Assembly: GCA_030430385.1 (NCBI GenBank)
Contig: JAUIFO010000009.1
Span: forward strand, 1 to 64,000
Origin: Bacteroidia bacterium
GTDB lineage: Bacteria; Bacteroidota; Bacteroidia; Flavobacteriales; Flavobacteriaceae
Direction: 5' to 3'
DNA: 64,000 bases
The stretch's first letter is position 1; the number at the start of each line of letters is the position of its first letter. Below are positions 53,283 to 63,205 of this stretch, piece by piece. A model generated the notes under the pieces. That model ran no database searches, had not been told where the DNA came from, and was given only the letters and a program-made list of their open reading frames with translations. Made by a program: the position numbers and the translations under genes.

Positions 53283-53612
53283 TTATTTAGGTTCTAACGT
53301 CATGACATAATCATAACTTTCATTAAGATATTCAGCTAAGGCATCTACATCATTCAGCATACTTTCAGGAATCAAAACATAACCTTTCATTGTAGCACCA
53401 TAAGATTTGAAGTAAGACGAATTAAATGCTTTGATATAACGTTCTTGAACGTCCTTTGAAAACCTAAAACCTAACTCCCCATCTTTATTCAGCAAAGAAA
53501 ACATATAACCATTAGCAGATGTGTAAGGCATAGTTTTTCCTTTGCGTTCAAATCTAGGACAAAGTGCCACAATTGCATCGTATAGTTTTAGTCTTTCCTG
53601 ATATAAGTTCAC
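53283..53612 (-). CDS. TfoX/YjbR-like small protein
   Basis: 109 aa. MPYTSANGYMFSLLNKDGELGFRFSKDVQERYIKAF and YGATMKGYVLIPESMLNDVDALAEYLNESYDYVMTL match the layout of the TfoX-N/YdhG-like alpha/beta fold (F-x-G-YG-x-MKGYV-x-P). The match is by eye. Function in Bacteroidota unknown. Sandwiched between DinB and M28 genes with 1-2 bp gaps, so in one operon. Confidence 0.55.
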   Translation of the reverse strand: MNLYQERLKLYDAIVALCPRFERKGKTMPYTSANGYMFSLLNKDGELGFRFSKDVQERYIKAFNSSYFKSYGATMKGYVLIPESMLNDVDALAEYLNESYDYVMTLEPK

Positions 53613-53614
53613 AA

Positions 53615-55024
53615 CTAATCTTTTAATTCATTTGTATTAGAGATCGTATCAGTTCCGTATTTATCAATAAGATAAACTAAGGAAGCCATTGTCGCAGCTC
53701 CAAGCTCAAGCTCTCTTTTATTCACATGTTCAAAAGTATCATTAGCGGCATGATGATGATCAAAGTAACGTTGCGAATCAGGTCTAAGTCCAGCCAAAAC
53801 AATATCACTACCTTCTTTGTATAATGGTCTAATATCTGCTCCACTGTATCCTTTTTCAAAAAAATGAATCAAATACGGTTTGAACAAGTCACTCCAGCTT
53901 TGCACTTTAGCTAACATGGCATCACTAGATTGAAAACTAAATCCGCGTGGTGTAAATCCGCCAGAATCACTTTCAAGAGCAAAGACATGTTTTTCGCCTT
54001 TGCGTTGTGCTTCTTCAGCATATTTTCTTCCACCTCGTAAGCCATTTTCCTCATTCATAAACAACACAGCTCTAATGGTACGTTTCGGACGAATTCCGCT
54101 CTCTTTCAACAAACGTAAAACATCCATAGACTGTACAACACCTGCGCCATCATCATGAGAACCATCTCCTAAGTCCCAAGAGTCTAAATGACCACCAACA
54201 ACAATGATCTCATTTGGAAATTCACTTCCAGTAATTTCACCAATAACATTATACGATTGTACATCGGCAAGTTGTTTACAATATTGACTAAAAGAAAACT
54301 TTAAATTTGGTGTTAAGGCAAGCATGCTACTGAGTAATTCAGCATCATTTGTACTAATCGCTGCCGAAGGAATACGTTTTGAGTTTGGCAAGTCGCCATA
54401 GCTCATACTACCAGTATGCGGATAATCATCAAGTCTTAAGTTTAAAGATCTAACAATCACACCAACAGCTCCATATTTAGCAGCTTCACGAGCACCTGAA
54501 TAACGTTCGCTAGAACATCCTCCATACGCTTCAAAAGTGTGGATCAAGTCGGCTTGCATTGGCCTGTTGATAAACACGATCTTTCCTTTTATTTTTTCTT
54601 CACCTAGTTGTTCTAAATCTTTGTATGTGCCAACTTCTATCACATTAGCTTTAACACCTCCATTTGGTGTTGCAATTGAACCACCAAGTGCACAGATATT
54701 GACATTTGTAGTCATACCAGGAGAGGTTTCAATGTATGCAAATTCTGGAGCACCTCTAACCCATCGTGGTACCATCACAGGTTGTAACCAAACGTTGTCT
54801 AATCCGAGTTTTTCAAACTCAGCTTTAGTATATTCTACAGCACGTTCGGCATTAAGAGAGCCCGATAATCTGCCTCCAATTTGATTAGACAAATGATCTA
54901 ACCATTTGTAGCTCATACCATTGGTTAGGGAATTATCATAAATTTTCTTTAGGTTTTCAGCATCAGTTTGAGCCGACACTTGAAATGCTATAACAAGAGA
55001 TAGCAATAGGAGTATTTGCTTCAT
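53615..55024 (-). CDS. M28 family zinc peptidase with PA domain
   Basis: 469 aa, signal peptide ~1-18. A PA insert (~110-220; EAAKYGAVGVIVRSLNLRLDDYPHTG) precedes the peptidase core: VVGGHLDSWDLGDGSHDDGAGV (His, Asp), MNEENGLRGG (Glu pair), ALESDSGGF (Asp) and HHHAANDTFEHV (His), the five ligands of the two-zinc centre. Probably an exported aminopeptidase. The first ATG (55024) is preferred over the preceding TTG. Confidence 0.93.
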   Translation of the reverse strand: MKQILLLLSLVIAFQVSAQTDAENLKKIYDNSLTNGMSYKWLDHLSNQIGGRLSGSLNAERAVEYTKAEFEKLGLDNVWLQPVMVPRWVRGAPEFAYIETSPGMTTNVNICALGGSIATPNGGVKANVIEVGTYKDLEQLGEEKIKGKIVFINRPMQADLIHTFEAYGGCSSERYSGAREAAKYGAVGVIVRSLNLRLDDYPHTGSMSYGDLPNSKRIPSAAISTNDAELLSSMLALTPNLKFSFSQYCKQLADVQSYNVIGEITGSEFPNEIIVVGGHLDSWDLGDGSHDDGAGVVQSMDVLRLLKESGIRPKRTIRAVLFMNEENGLRGGRKYAEEAQRKGEKHVFALESDSGGFTPRGFSFQSSDAMLAKVQSWSDLFKPYLIHFFEKGYSGADIRPLYKEGSDIVLAGLRPDSQRYFDHHHAANDTFEHVNKRELELGAATMASLVYLIDKYGTDTISNTNELKD

Positions 55025-55089
55025 CAATTTTAATTAAGGACTAAAGATACTATTTAAAATATCTGGAATATCTAAAGAAATCTTAAAAT

Positions 55090-55971
55090 CTATTCATTTT
55101 CCAATTCATTGATATATTGATCCAAATTAGCTTTGACATCAGCATCTAATTCAGGTTCAACTATATCTTTGTATTGTGTAAGCGTATCGTATAATATTTT
55201 AGCAACAATATATCTTGCCGTTGGCTTATCATCAGCAGGAATGGTATACCAAGGCGCGTGCAAAGTTGATGTACGGTTTATAGCATCTTCATAACAGTCT
55301 TGGTAGTTATCCCAAAGCTTACGCTCTTTAAGATCGCCTGGTGAGAATTTCCAATTTTTACTTGGTTTTTCTAATCGTCGTAGCAATCTATTTTTTTGTT
55401 CTTCTTTAGATAGGTGAAGGAAAAACTTAAAGATAAGCGTTCCGTTTTCAGCAATATGTTTTTCAAAGTTATTGATTTGTTCAAATCGCTTATCCCAGAA
55501 GGCATCGTTAACATCTTCAACAGTATTCACATTAGGAAGTTTTTCGCCTAAAATATAATAAGGATGCACACGAGTCACCAATACATTTTCGTAATGTGTT
55601 CGGTTAAATACACCAAACTTTCCACGTTCAGGTAAAGCAATATAATGCCTCCAAAGGTAATCGTGATTGAGTTCCTTATCAGTTGGCACTTTAAAGCTAT
55701 GAACAACAATTCCTCTAGTGTTGAAATCTTTGAACACTTCACGAATTAAGCTATCTTTACCAGCAGTATCCATCCCTTGAATACAAATTAGCACAGCATA
55801 CTTTCCGTGGGCATAAATGGTATTTTGAAATTCACCTAAAGCCTCTCTTACGTCTTCTAACTCGTCTTCAATCTTATCTTCGTCAGCATCTAAATCGTAG
55901 GTCGTAGAAACCTCGCTAAGCTTTATTTTTTCGGTAACTTTAAAGTCATTGATTTGTATGTCCTTTTTCAT
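55090..55971 (-). CDS. polyphosphate kinase 2 family protein
   Basis: 293 aa. Walker A GMDTAGKDSLIREVF (~66-80), the lid motif region FKVPTDKELNHDYLWRHYIALPERGKFGVFNRTHYENVLVTRVHP, FLHLSKEEQKNRLLRRLEKPSKNWKFSPGDLKERKLW and APWYTIPADDK are diagnostic of PPK2. It transfers phosphate between polyphosphate and nucleotides; the class (NDP or NMP phosphorylating) cannot be fixed, though FNRTHYENVLV resembles class III. 6 bp after the response-regulator stop, same operon. Confidence 0.93.
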   Translation of the reverse strand: MKKDIQINDFKVTEKIKLSEVSTTYDLDADEDKIEDELEDVREALGEFQNTIYAHGKYAVLICIQGMDTAGKDSLIREVFKDFNTRGIVVHSFKVPTDKELNHDYLWRHYIALPERGKFGVFNRTHYENVLVTRVHPYYILGEKLPNVNTVEDVNDAFWDKRFEQINNFEKHIAENGTLIFKFFLHLSKEEQKNRLLRRLEKPSKNWKFSPGDLKERKLWDNYQDCYEDAINRTSTLHAPWYTIPADDKPTARYIVAKILYDTLTQYKDIVEPELDADVKANLDQYINELENE

Positions 55972-55977
55972 ACTATT

Positions 55978-57141
55978 TTATTTTGAAGCGAATAATTTAA
56001 CATCTTTCTCACTCACCTCAGCCTCTCCAAGAATGATAAGGCGCTCTACAACATTTCTTAATTCTCTGATATTTCCTGTCCAATCATATTCTTGAAGCAA
56101 CTTAATGGCTTTATCTGAAAATTGCTTAGGCGCATTACCTTGTTCTTCAGCAATTTTAGCTGAAAAATGATTCACTAATAACGGAATATCTTCACGTCTA
56201 TCATTAAGCGCAGGAACTTTAATTAAAATTACGGCAAGCCTATGGTATAAATCTTCTCTAAATCGACCTTCTTCTATTTCCTTTTTTAAATTCTTGTTCG
56301 TCGCAGCAACAACACGTACATCAACCTTAATATCCTTATCATTACCAACACGTTGAATTTTATTTTCTTGAAGCGCACGAAGCACTTTAGCTTGCGCAGA
56401 TAAACTCATATCGCCAATTTCATCAAGAAAAATTGTTCCGCCATTAGCAGCTTCAAACTTACCTGCACGATCTTTTACTGCACTTGTAAAAGCACCTTTT
56501 ACGTGGCCAAACAATTCACTTTCAATCAACTCTGCAGGAATAGCTGCACAATTCACTTCAATGAGTGGTCCTTTAGCGCGAGAACTTTTTTGATGCAACC
56601 AGTGCGCTACCAATTCTTTACCTGTTCCATTTGGTCCAGTCACTAAAACACGAGCATCAGTAGCAGCCACTTTTTCGATCATGTCTTTGATATGAGAAAT
56701 AGCTTCACTTTCACCAATCATCTCATACTTTTTACTCACTTTCTTCTTGAGCATTTTATTCTCAACAACTAAGGTTTTCGTGTCTAAAGCAATTCTAACC
56801 GTATTAAGAAGTCGGTTTAAATCTGGTGGTTTAGAAATATAATCAAAAGCGCCAAGTCGCATTGTATTGACAGCTGTGTCCAGATCGCCATGACCAGAAA
56901 TCATAACAATTGGGATTTCAGGTTTAATCTTCTTAGCCGCTTCTAGAACTTCAACGCCATCCATTTTTGGCATTTTAATATCACAAAGCACTAAATCATA
57001 ATCCTCTTTTTTCATTTTTTCAATTCCAGCCAAACCATCTTCAGCCTCTTCAACTTTGTATGCATCATTCTCTTCCGATAGAATTTTCACTAATACTCTG
57101 CGGATTGCAGCTTCATCTTCAATTACTAAAATCTTTGACAT
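55978..57141 (-). CDS. sigma-54 interaction response regulator lacking a DNA-binding domain
   Basis: 387 aa. Receiver domain ~1-120 (EDEAAIRR, Asp54 in VLCDIKMPKMDGVE, Lys in ISKPP), then AAA+ ~140-370: Walker A TGPNGTGKELVAHW, sigma-54 loop GAFTSA (usual GAFTGA), Walker B FLDEIGDMSL, VVAATNKNL, and EYDWTGNIRELRNVVERLII. The protein ends ~15 residues later (VSEKDVKLFASK) with no Fis-type helix-turn-helix. It may act from solution or pair with another regulator. No cognate kinase adjacent. Confidence 0.92.
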   Translation of the reverse strand: MSKILVIEDEAAIRRVLVKILSEENDAYKVEEAEDGLAGIEKMKKEDYDLVLCDIKMPKMDGVEVLEAAKKIKPEIPIVMISGHGDLDTAVNTMRLGAFDYISKPPDLNRLLNTVRIALDTKTLVVENKMLKKKVSKKYEMIGESEAISHIKDMIEKVAATDARVLVTGPNGTGKELVAHWLHQKSSRAKGPLIEVNCAAIPAELIESELFGHVKGAFTSAVKDRAGKFEAANGGTIFLDEIGDMSLSAQAKVLRALQENKIQRVGNDKDIKVDVRVVAATNKNLKKEIEEGRFREDLYHRLAVILIKVPALNDRREDIPLLVNHFSAKIAEEQGNAPKQFSDKAIKLLQEYDWTGNIRELRNVVERLIILGEAEVSEKDVKLFASK

Positions 57142-57143
57142 AA

Positions 57144-58031
57144 TTAAATTTTAAATTTTAAACCTGTTCTTAAATAAAAGGAATTTAAATCATCTAATCT
57201 AAAAACTTCCTCTCTATTTTCATCTCTGAGCACATTATTTAAGCGTAATGTATATCCAGTATAGGCGTAAGCCACTAAATTTTTGGTGAATAAATATTCA
57301 TAGCCTAATCCAGCCACTATTACAGACAACGAGATATTCTCAACTTCCTTGCCATTTACCATTAAATCTCTTTGAATATTTGCATAGTATCCATCAAGAC
57401 CAACGTATAACTGCAAATTGTTTTTATCATTTAGATTATGTTTGATGTTCATTTTTGGAACACCAAGCGTATACGACCAAGTGTTAGTAAACTTTCTGTA
57501 ATATGAAATCAATGGTAATGGGAAAGGCACTCCAGCAGTAGCATTATAAGTTAATCCTAAAATCAAGCGATAAGGTCTGTTTAATGACTCCTCTTTAGTT
57601 CTATCTGTAATAAAGAAGACACCTCCATTAAAAAACACATCGTCTGAGGTGATCTTTGAAGTGAGTGTTGAAGCTATTCTCGGATTAAAGTTGATTCCAA
57701 TACGCCATTTTTCATTGGTTTTAAAGGTATAACCAAAATTTAAGTCCATAACGTGAACAGACTTAAATGGGTCAATATCGAAAGGATACTCATCTGTAAG
57801 ATTTAAAATAATATTGTTGTATTCAGCACCTACAACAAGATAGCAATCTTCTTGTGTTTTGATTGGATAATTGAATAATGCTCTTAAACGCGTGTATTGA
57901 TCTTCAGAATCCGTTTTCGGAATAAATGAATATTCTATTCTCGCCAAATCAGACAACTGCGCATACACCGAACATGACAACAAACAAAAGCAGAAGCATA
58001 AGAATTTGTTGTTCAAAAAAAATGAAGGCAT
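57144..58031 (-). CDS. DUF6268 family outer-membrane beta-barrel protein
   Basis: 295 aa, signal peptide (ends VYAQ). Alternating strands throughout, e.g. LVVGAEYNNIILNL, HVMDLNFGYTF, WRIGINFNPRIAST, LILGLTYNATAGVPFPLPLISYYRKFT, and a C-terminal aromatic strand YLRTGLKFKI, as in outer-membrane barrels. The PFPLPxxxYY segment fits DUF6268. Function unknown. 2 bp from the response regulator. Confidence 0.8.
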   Translation of the reverse strand: MPSFFLNNKFLCFCFCLLSCSVYAQLSDLARIEYSFIPKTDSEDQYTRLRALFNYPIKTQEDCYLVVGAEYNNIILNLTDEYPFDIDPFKSVHVMDLNFGYTFKTNEKWRIGINFNPRIASTLTSKITSDDVFFNGGVFFITDRTKEESLNRPYRLILGLTYNATAGVPFPLPLISYYRKFTNTWSYTLGVPKMNIKHNLNDKNNLQLYVGLDGYYANIQRDLMVNGKEVENISLSVIVAGLGYEYLFTKNLVAYAYTGYTLRLNNVLRDENREEVFRLDDLNSFYLRTGLKFKI

Positions 58032-58054
58032 AATGCGATAAAAGATTAATTTAA

Positions 58055-58879
58055 TTAGTGTTGTTTTATATGAACATCTCTCTGTGGGAATGGAATGGTA
58101 ACGTTGTGTTCTCTAAATAGCTTATCAATTTCAAATCTGATATCACTTTTAGGGTATACTGCTGAAAAACTATCGTTAAGTGTAAACACCAATTTAAATT
58201 CAAGAGCGCTATCACCAAAATTAGTAAAAATAACAGTTGGTTCAGGTTCAGAGATTACATTAGGATGTGTGCTTGCCGCTTGTAAAAGCAATTTTTTAAC
58301 CAAAGCAACATCACTACCATAAGCGACGCCTACCGAAACACTTTCACGTGTAGTCGATCCATTTTGCGTCCAGTTATACAAGCTATTCTCTAAGTACAGA
58401 TGGTTAGGAATTACAAGAACTTTATTATCAATCGTAACTGCTCTAGTCGTTCTGAGTTTGATCTCTTCAACACGACCAACTTTACCATCAAGTTCAATGA
58501 TATCTCCAACATGCACACTCTGATCAATAAGAATAAAAATTCCGGAGATAATATCTTTAAACAAAGTTTGTAAAGCCAGTCCAACACCAATAAGCAATGC
58601 TGCTGAAGCTGCAAAAATCCCAGTAACATTAACACCTAAAGTGTGGAATGTTATGAGCATAATAATGAGATAAGCAAACCATCTTGCGTAGCTAAATATA
58701 GCTCTAAACTTATTGGAATCTTCTTCAGGTAATTTTCTAGTGATAAGTCGCCTAATCATTTGTAAGACAAGCGTTGTAATACTCAATACAATTATTAGGA
58801 TAATAATATCCATCAAACTTACAGAGATTTTATCTGTAAGTTGATAAGACTTATTTAACACGTCCAGAAAATCTTTCAT
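58055..58879 (-). CDS. MscS family mechanosensitive channel
   Basis: 274 aa, small MscS type. Three TM helices (~20-45, ~65-85, ~88-115), with TM3 and the MscS beta domain LLIGVGLALQTLFKDIISGIFILIDQSVHVGDIIELDGKVGRVEEIKLRTTRAVTIDNKVLVIPNHLY, then an alpha/beta vestibule ending in FPQRDVHI. Releases solutes on osmotic downshock at the inner membrane. 2 bp after the ABC permease gene. Confidence 0.93.
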   Translation of the reverse strand: MKDFLDVLNKSYQLTDKISVSLMDIIILIIVLSITTLVLQMIRRLITRKLPEEDSNKFRAIFSYARWFAYLIIMLITFHTLGVNVTGIFAASAALLIGVGLALQTLFKDIISGIFILIDQSVHVGDIIELDGKVGRVEEIKLRTTRAVTIDNKVLVIPNHLYLENSLYNWTQNGSTTRESVSVGVAYGSDVALVKKLLLQAASTHPNVISEPEPTVIFTNFGDSALEFKLVFTLNDSFSAVYPKSDIRFEIDKLFREHNVTIPFPQRDVHIKQH

Positions 58880-58881
58880 GA

Positions 58882-60198
58882 TTAATATTTAATCCATTTA
58901 TAAAGCTCTTTATAGCTTGGTTTTTTTCCGTACATTAAAATACCAACTCTATAAATTTTGGCGGCGAACCAAACGGTAAACATAAATGTACCCACTAAAA
59001 TTAAGAATGATACTGCTTGTTGCCAAAGTGGCACTCCAAAAGGAATACGCATTAGCATGACTACTGGAGATGTAAATGGAATGAATGAAAATACCGTAGA
59101 CACTGTTCCATGAGGATCTTCAATAACCGTAAAAATTCCAACATAAACCGCAAGAATTAATGGCATTATAATAGGCATCATAAATTGTTGGGTATCGGTT
59201 TCGTTGTCTACAGCAGCACCAACAGCAGCATATAAAGAACTGTACAATAAATAGCCACCAATAAAGAAAAACAAAAAGGCAACGATTAGGTTGGTCATTG
59301 GTAAATTTAAAAAGGATTGAAATGCCAATTGCATTTCGTTAGCCACTTCAGGGTTTTTCATTGCTTCATTAATGAGATCCTGTTGAGGCGTTTGCATTTC
59401 GGTCATACTAATTCCGAAAACCATAGATAGTATTGTAACTAAGGCACCTCCAACAATCATCCAAATTACAAATTGTGTAATTCCAGCTAGAGATGTGCCT
59501 ATAATTTTTCCCATCATGAGTTGAATTGGTTTAACAGAAGAAATGATCACCTCAATAATTCGGCTTGTTTTTTCTTCAATAATACTTCTCATGATCATAT
59601 TACCGTAAATGATGATAAACATAAATAGTAAATACCCAGCAAAACCACCAAAAGCGAGTTTCATATAGCTATCAACTTTAGAGGTTTTTTCTCCAGAAAA
59701 AGTTTCTTGATCAATACTAATATTTGCTCTTGAAGCCTCAATCTTTTCAAGGTCTACACCGCCAACCATTTGTAGTTTTGTATCAGATAATTTCTTTTCA
59801 ATTTTCCTTTCTAAACTCGATATAATACTGATTGAAGGCGATTCTTCAGAATAAAATTTTACAGCTGGCAGGACGTTAGCGATATCATTCGTACTAGCAA
59901 TGTGCAATAATCCATATTCTTCTTTTTCTCTAACAGTTAGTTTAGCATCTTCTAGATTAGAGCCTTTCAGAATATTATAGGTGGTATTATCCGTATTTTT
60001 AAAAACATCTGTTAGCAATCCTGTTTCATCCAAAACAGAAATTGTTCGTTGCTTGTCATTATTTACTTGAGACAAATAAGCTACAACAGCAATTAAAGCA
60101 ACCATGATTAGTGGACTAACGAAGGTCATTATTATGAACGATTTGTTTTTAACCTTAGTTAGATATTCTCTTTTTATGATTAATGGTAAATGGTTCAT
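58882..60198 (-). CDS. ABC-2 type permease (NatB-like)
   Basis: 438 aa. A TM helix at ~20-42 is followed by a large extracytoplasmic domain (~45-175) and five further TM helices. IIREYLTKVKNKSFIIMTFVSPLIMVALIAV, ERTSRIIEVIISSVKPIQLMMGKIIGTSL-type segment (EEKTSRIIEVIISSVKPIQLMMGKIIG) and FIPFTSPVVMLMRIPFGVPLWQ are typical of NatB/ABC-2 exporters. Forms an exporter with the ATPase encoded 1 bp upstream; substrate unknown (sodium in the Bacillus namesake). Confidence 0.92.
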   Translation of the reverse strand: MNHLPLIIKREYLTKVKNKSFIIMTFVSPLIMVALIAVVAYLSQVNNDKQRTISVLDETGLLTDVFKNTDNTTYNILKGSNLEDAKLTVREKEEYGLLHIASTNDIANVLPAVKFYSEESPSISIISSLERKIEKKLSDTKLQMVGGVDLEKIEASRANISIDQETFSGEKTSKVDSYMKLAFGGFAGYLLFMFIIIYGNMIMRSIIEEKTSRIIEVIISSVKPIQLMMGKIIGTSLAGITQFVIWMIVGGALVTILSMVFGISMTEMQTPQQDLINEAMKNPEVANEMQLAFQSFLNLPMTNLIVAFLFFFIGGYLLYSSLYAAVGAAVDNETDTQQFMMPIIMPLILAVYVGIFTVIEDPHGTVSTVFSFIPFTSPVVMLMRIPFGVPLWQQAVSFLILVGTFMFTVWFAAKIYRVGILMYGKKPSYKELYKWIKY

Positions 60199-60199
60199 C

Positions 60200-61126
60200 T
60201 TAATTATTTTTTACTGTTTGAATAAAAATATCATTAGCACTTGGCACGACTTCTACAAAATGATGCACTTCTGCTTTCGAGGTTAAAAATGACAATAGGT
60301 CATTAGAAGAATCGTTAGCATTCAGTTTGACGTTTAGTTTTACGTCGTCATTCAAATTCTTGAAGGTCGCAGGAAACACTTCAAATTTTCCCTTTATAGC
60401 TTTCGTCACTTCATCAACAGCATTGGTTTGTAGTCCAACTTCAAACGTATTGGTTTTGTATTGACGCTTAATATCTGTCAATTTTCCATCAAGTACTTTA
60501 TTCGACTTATGAATTAGCGCAATATGATCGCATAATTCTTCAACAGATTCCATACGATGTGTAGAAAAAATAACGGTTGCACCTTCGTCTCTTAGTTGAA
60601 GAATTTCATCTTTGATCAAATTGGCATTTATGGGATCGAAACCCGAAAAAGGCTCATCAAATATTAAGAGTTTTGGTTGATGAAGTACGGTCACAACAAA
60701 TTGAATCTTCTGTGCTTGTCCTTTACTTAACTCTTGTATTTTTTTGTTCCACCAATCACCAATCTCTAATTTGTCAAACCAATATTTCAATCGTTCTCTA
60801 GCAACTTTTTTGTCCAAACCTTTCAATTGTGCCAGATACAAGGCCTGCTCTCCAACTTTCATTGACTTGTAGAGTCCGCGTTCCTCAGGCAAATAACCAA
60901 TATTTTGAATATGCTCTGGTCGTAATGGCTCACCATCTAAGGTTACCTTACCAGAATCAGGCATTGTAATTTGATTGATGATTCGAATGAGTGTTGTTTT
61001 ACCAGCGCCATTTGGTCCTAATAAACCAAAAATACTTCCTTTAGGAACCGAAATAGAAACGGAATTTAAAGCTCTAAACTCTCCGAAACTTTTAGATACT
61101 GAATCAGCAACTAGAAGATTATTCAT
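60200..61126 (-). CDS. ABC transporter ATP-binding protein (NatA-like)
   Basis: 308 aa. Walker A GPNGAGKTTLIR (~38-49), Q-loop YLPEERGLYKSM, signature LSKGQAQKIQF, Walker B LLIFDEPFSGFDP, switch HRMES. A C-terminal ~80-residue domain (TFEVGLQTNAVDEVTKAI...) follows, as in DUF4162-bearing exporter ATPases. Pairs with the permease directly downstream. Confidence 0.95.
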   Translation of the reverse strand: MNNLLVADSVSKSFGEFRALNSVSISVPKGSIFGLLGPNGAGKTTLIRIINQITMPDSGKVTLDGEPLRPEHIQNIGYLPEERGLYKSMKVGEQALYLAQLKGLDKKVARERLKYWFDKLEIGDWWNKKIQELSKGQAQKIQFVVTVLHQPKLLIFDEPFSGFDPINANLIKDEILQLRDEGATVIFSTHRMESVEELCDHIALIHKSNKVLDGKLTDIKRQYKTNTFEVGLQTNAVDEVTKAIKGKFEVFPATFKNLNDDVKLNVKLNANDSSNDLLSFLTSKAEVHHFVEVVPSANDIFIQTVKNN

Positions 61127-61291
61127 AAACTAAAATTGAAATGTTATTTTTTGAAACGTGTAAAGATAAAAAATGATACTGCTATCTCTAGGATAAACCC
61201 TTTAATTTTTAAATTCTTTATGATATTTCAAGGAAGCACTTATGTCGCTTATGAAATACGACAAAAATACAAACACACTAAAAAAACAAAA

Positions 61292-61319
61292 CCCACCCTT
61301 AAACTAAATTAAGGATGGG
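61292..61319 (-). terminator. intrinsic terminator of grpE-dnaJ
   Basis: The minus strand forms CCCATCCTTAA / TTAAGGGTGGG (one A-G-type mismatch, 6-nt loop) followed by TTTTGTTTTTTT. It lies about 90 bp after the dnaJ stop. Confidence 0.8.
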
Positions 61320-61405
61320 AAAAAATTGCTATGAAAAAGAAAAATTACCACTAAAATGAATTTAGTGATATTCAAATATAGTGTTTTTTATTAAAACTCC
61401 ATTTT

Positions 61406-62527
61406 TTATGAAAACATATCTTTAACTTTTTCAAAAAAAGATTTATCCGTACTCTCAGGCTTTGGACTAAAGTGCTCATCGTTTCTCATACTTTCGAAAA
61501 ACTCTTTTTGCTGTTTGTTTAATGTTTTTGGTGTCCAAACATTAACATGAACCAACAAATCTCCTGATCCATAACCATTTATACTCGGAATTCCTTTTCC
61601 TCTCAAACGAAGGATTTTTCCAGACTGAACACCAGGTTCAATTTTAATTCTCACCTTACCAGTAACGGTATCTATCTCTTTTGAGGTTCCTAAAACGGCA
61701 TCAGGTAAACTCACATAGAGATCGTAATGAAGGTTATCGCCTTCACGTTTTAAAGTATCGTGTTCTTTTTCTTCAATGACAACTAAAAGATCTCCTGAAA
61801 TACCATTTCCTGGAGCTTCATTACCTTTTCCAGTAACTTTAAGTTGCATCCCATCAACAACACCAGCAGGAATTTTCACTGAAACCGTTTCCTCTTGAAC
61901 TTTTAGTCCTTGAGCATCAGCATCACTAGGTTTTTTATCAATACTTTGACCAGCTCCTCCACAGGTAGGACAAGCAGATGCGGTTTGCATGCGTCCAAGA
62001 ATTGTATTTGTTACTCTAGTTACCTGACCTGATCCATTACAAGTTCCGCAAGTTTTATAAGTCGTTCCTGGAGCTTGAATTTTTCGTTTTACTTTGATCT
62101 TCTTTTCAATACCATTGGCTACTTCTTCAAGAGACAAAGACACTCGAATACGTAAATTACTTCCTTTCACACGTCTTTGTCCGCCAAATCCGCCTCCAAA
62201 ACCAGAGAATCCTCCGCCACCAAAAGCGCCACCAAAGATATCACCAAACTGACTGAATATGTCATCCATATTCATGCCTCCTCCGCCAAATCCACCAGCG
62301 CCTTCAAAAGCTTGATGACCAAATTGATCGTAACGTGCTTTTTTATCAGCATCACTTAAAACCTCATAAGCTTCAGCAGCTTCCTTAAACTTAGCTTCAG
62401 CATCTTTATCATCTGGATTTTTATCAGGATGATATTTAATAGCCATCTTTCGATAAGCCTTTTTTATTTCAGCTGCAGAAGCACTTTTATCAACTCCTAA
62501 TATTTCGTAATAATCTCTTTTTGCCAT
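61406..62527 (-). CDS. dnaJ: molecular chaperone DnaJ
   Basis: 373 aa. J domain ~1-70 with HPD in [19 protein letters not shown], a Gly/Phe-rich linker (~75-120), the zinc region (~145-190) and the C-terminal substrate-binding domains ([22 protein letters not shown]...). It stimulates DnaK ATPase and delivers substrates. The zinc region has only two C-x2-C-x-G-x-G motifs (CGTCNGSG and CPTCGGAG) instead of four, which as I recall is normal for Bacteroidota. 45 bp after grpE. Confidence 0.97.
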   Translation of the reverse strand: MAKRDYYEILGVDKSASAAEIKKAYRKMAIKYHPDKNPDDKDAEAKFKEAAEAYEVLSDADKKARYDQFGHQAFEGAGGFGGGGMNMDDIFSQFGDIFGGAFGGGGFSGFGGGFGGQRRVKGSNLRIRVSLSLEEVANGIEKKIKVKRKIQAPGTTYKTCGTCNGSGQVTRVTNTILGRMQTASACPTCGGAGQSIDKKPSDADAQGLKVQEETVSVKIPAGVVDGMQLKVTGKGNEAPGNGISGDLLVVIEEKEHDTLKREGDNLHYDLYVSLPDAVLGTSKEIDTVTGKVRIKIEPGVQSGKILRLRGKGIPSINGYGSGDLLVHVNVWTPKTLNKQQKEFFESMRNDEHFSPKPESTDKSFFEKVKDMFS

Positions 62528-62572
62528 ATCAAATGTCCTATTTCAACAAATAGGTGTTGTATTAAATTTAGT

Positions 62573-63109
62573 TTACTGTCCAATAACGACTTTTGGGAAA
62601 CGAATCACCTTTTCTCCAAGCTTGTATCCTTTTTCAATAACGTCTACAATTTTGCCTTTCATATCCTCACTAGGTGCAGGAATTTGAGTAATTGCCTCAT
62701 GAAGGTCGGCATCAAAATTATCACCAGATTGCACTTCCATTTTAGCTAAGCCTTTTTGGTTGAGCGTTGTCATCAACTTGTTGTAAATTAAAAGGACGCC
62801 TTTACGGAGTTCTTCAGCTTCTTTATCTTCTTCAATGTGCATTAAAGCACGCTCAAAATCATCTAAAACAGGAAGCATGGCTACCATAACCTCTTCACTG
62901 GCAGTTTTAAACAAATCGACACGCTCTTTTGAAGTTCGCTTTTTGTAGTTTTCAAATTCAGCAAAGAGTCTTAAAAACTTATCTTTTTCTTTACTCAGGT
63001 CTTCTTTTAGTTGTTCTTCGACAGATAATTCCTCTACTTGAGTATCTTGATTATCATTACCTTGAATGTCTTTCTCGTCTATAACTTGATCTTTATCTTT
63101 TTTACCCAT
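62573..63109 (-). CDS. grpE: nucleotide exchange factor GrpE
   Basis: 178 aa. An acidic N-terminal tail (~1-40), a long helix (LKEDLSKEKDKFLRLFAEFENYKKRTSKERVDLF), the short helices VMVAMLPVLDDFERALMHI, and the C-terminal beta domain MEVQSGDNFDADLHEAITQIPAPSEDMKGKIVDVIEKGYKLGEKVIRFPKVVIG. Dimeric ADP/ATP exchange factor of DnaK. First gene of the grpE-dnaJ operon; the promoter is visible upstream. Confidence 0.97.
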   Translation of the reverse strand: MGKKDKDQVIDEKDIQGNDNQDTQVEELSVEEQLKEDLSKEKDKFLRLFAEFENYKKRTSKERVDLFKTASEEVMVAMLPVLDDFERALMHIEEDKEAEELRKGVLLIYNKLMTTLNQKGLAKMEVQSGDNFDADLHEAITQIPAPSEDMKGKIVDVIEKGYKLGEKVIRFPKVVIGQ

Positions 63110-63147
63110 TATATTGGTTGTTTTTATAAATCTTCGATTTAAGTTTG

Positions 63148-63179
63148 CAAAAGTACTGCCATATTTATTAAAATGTCAA
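63148..63179 (-). promoter_or_regulatory. grpE-dnaJ promoter
   Basis: Minus strand: TTG (63179-63177, in TTTTGACA), 21 bp, TACTTTTG (63155-63148). An exact -7 element and good spacing. Confidence 0.7.
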
Positions 63180-63205
63180 AATGTCATCAAAAAAAATACA
63201 ATGGA

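Noticed and set aside
61406..62527. Damaged DnaJ because two zinc motifs are missing
   Set aside because: The frame is intact, the spacing is clean and, as I recall, two motifs is the normal state in Bacteroidota.
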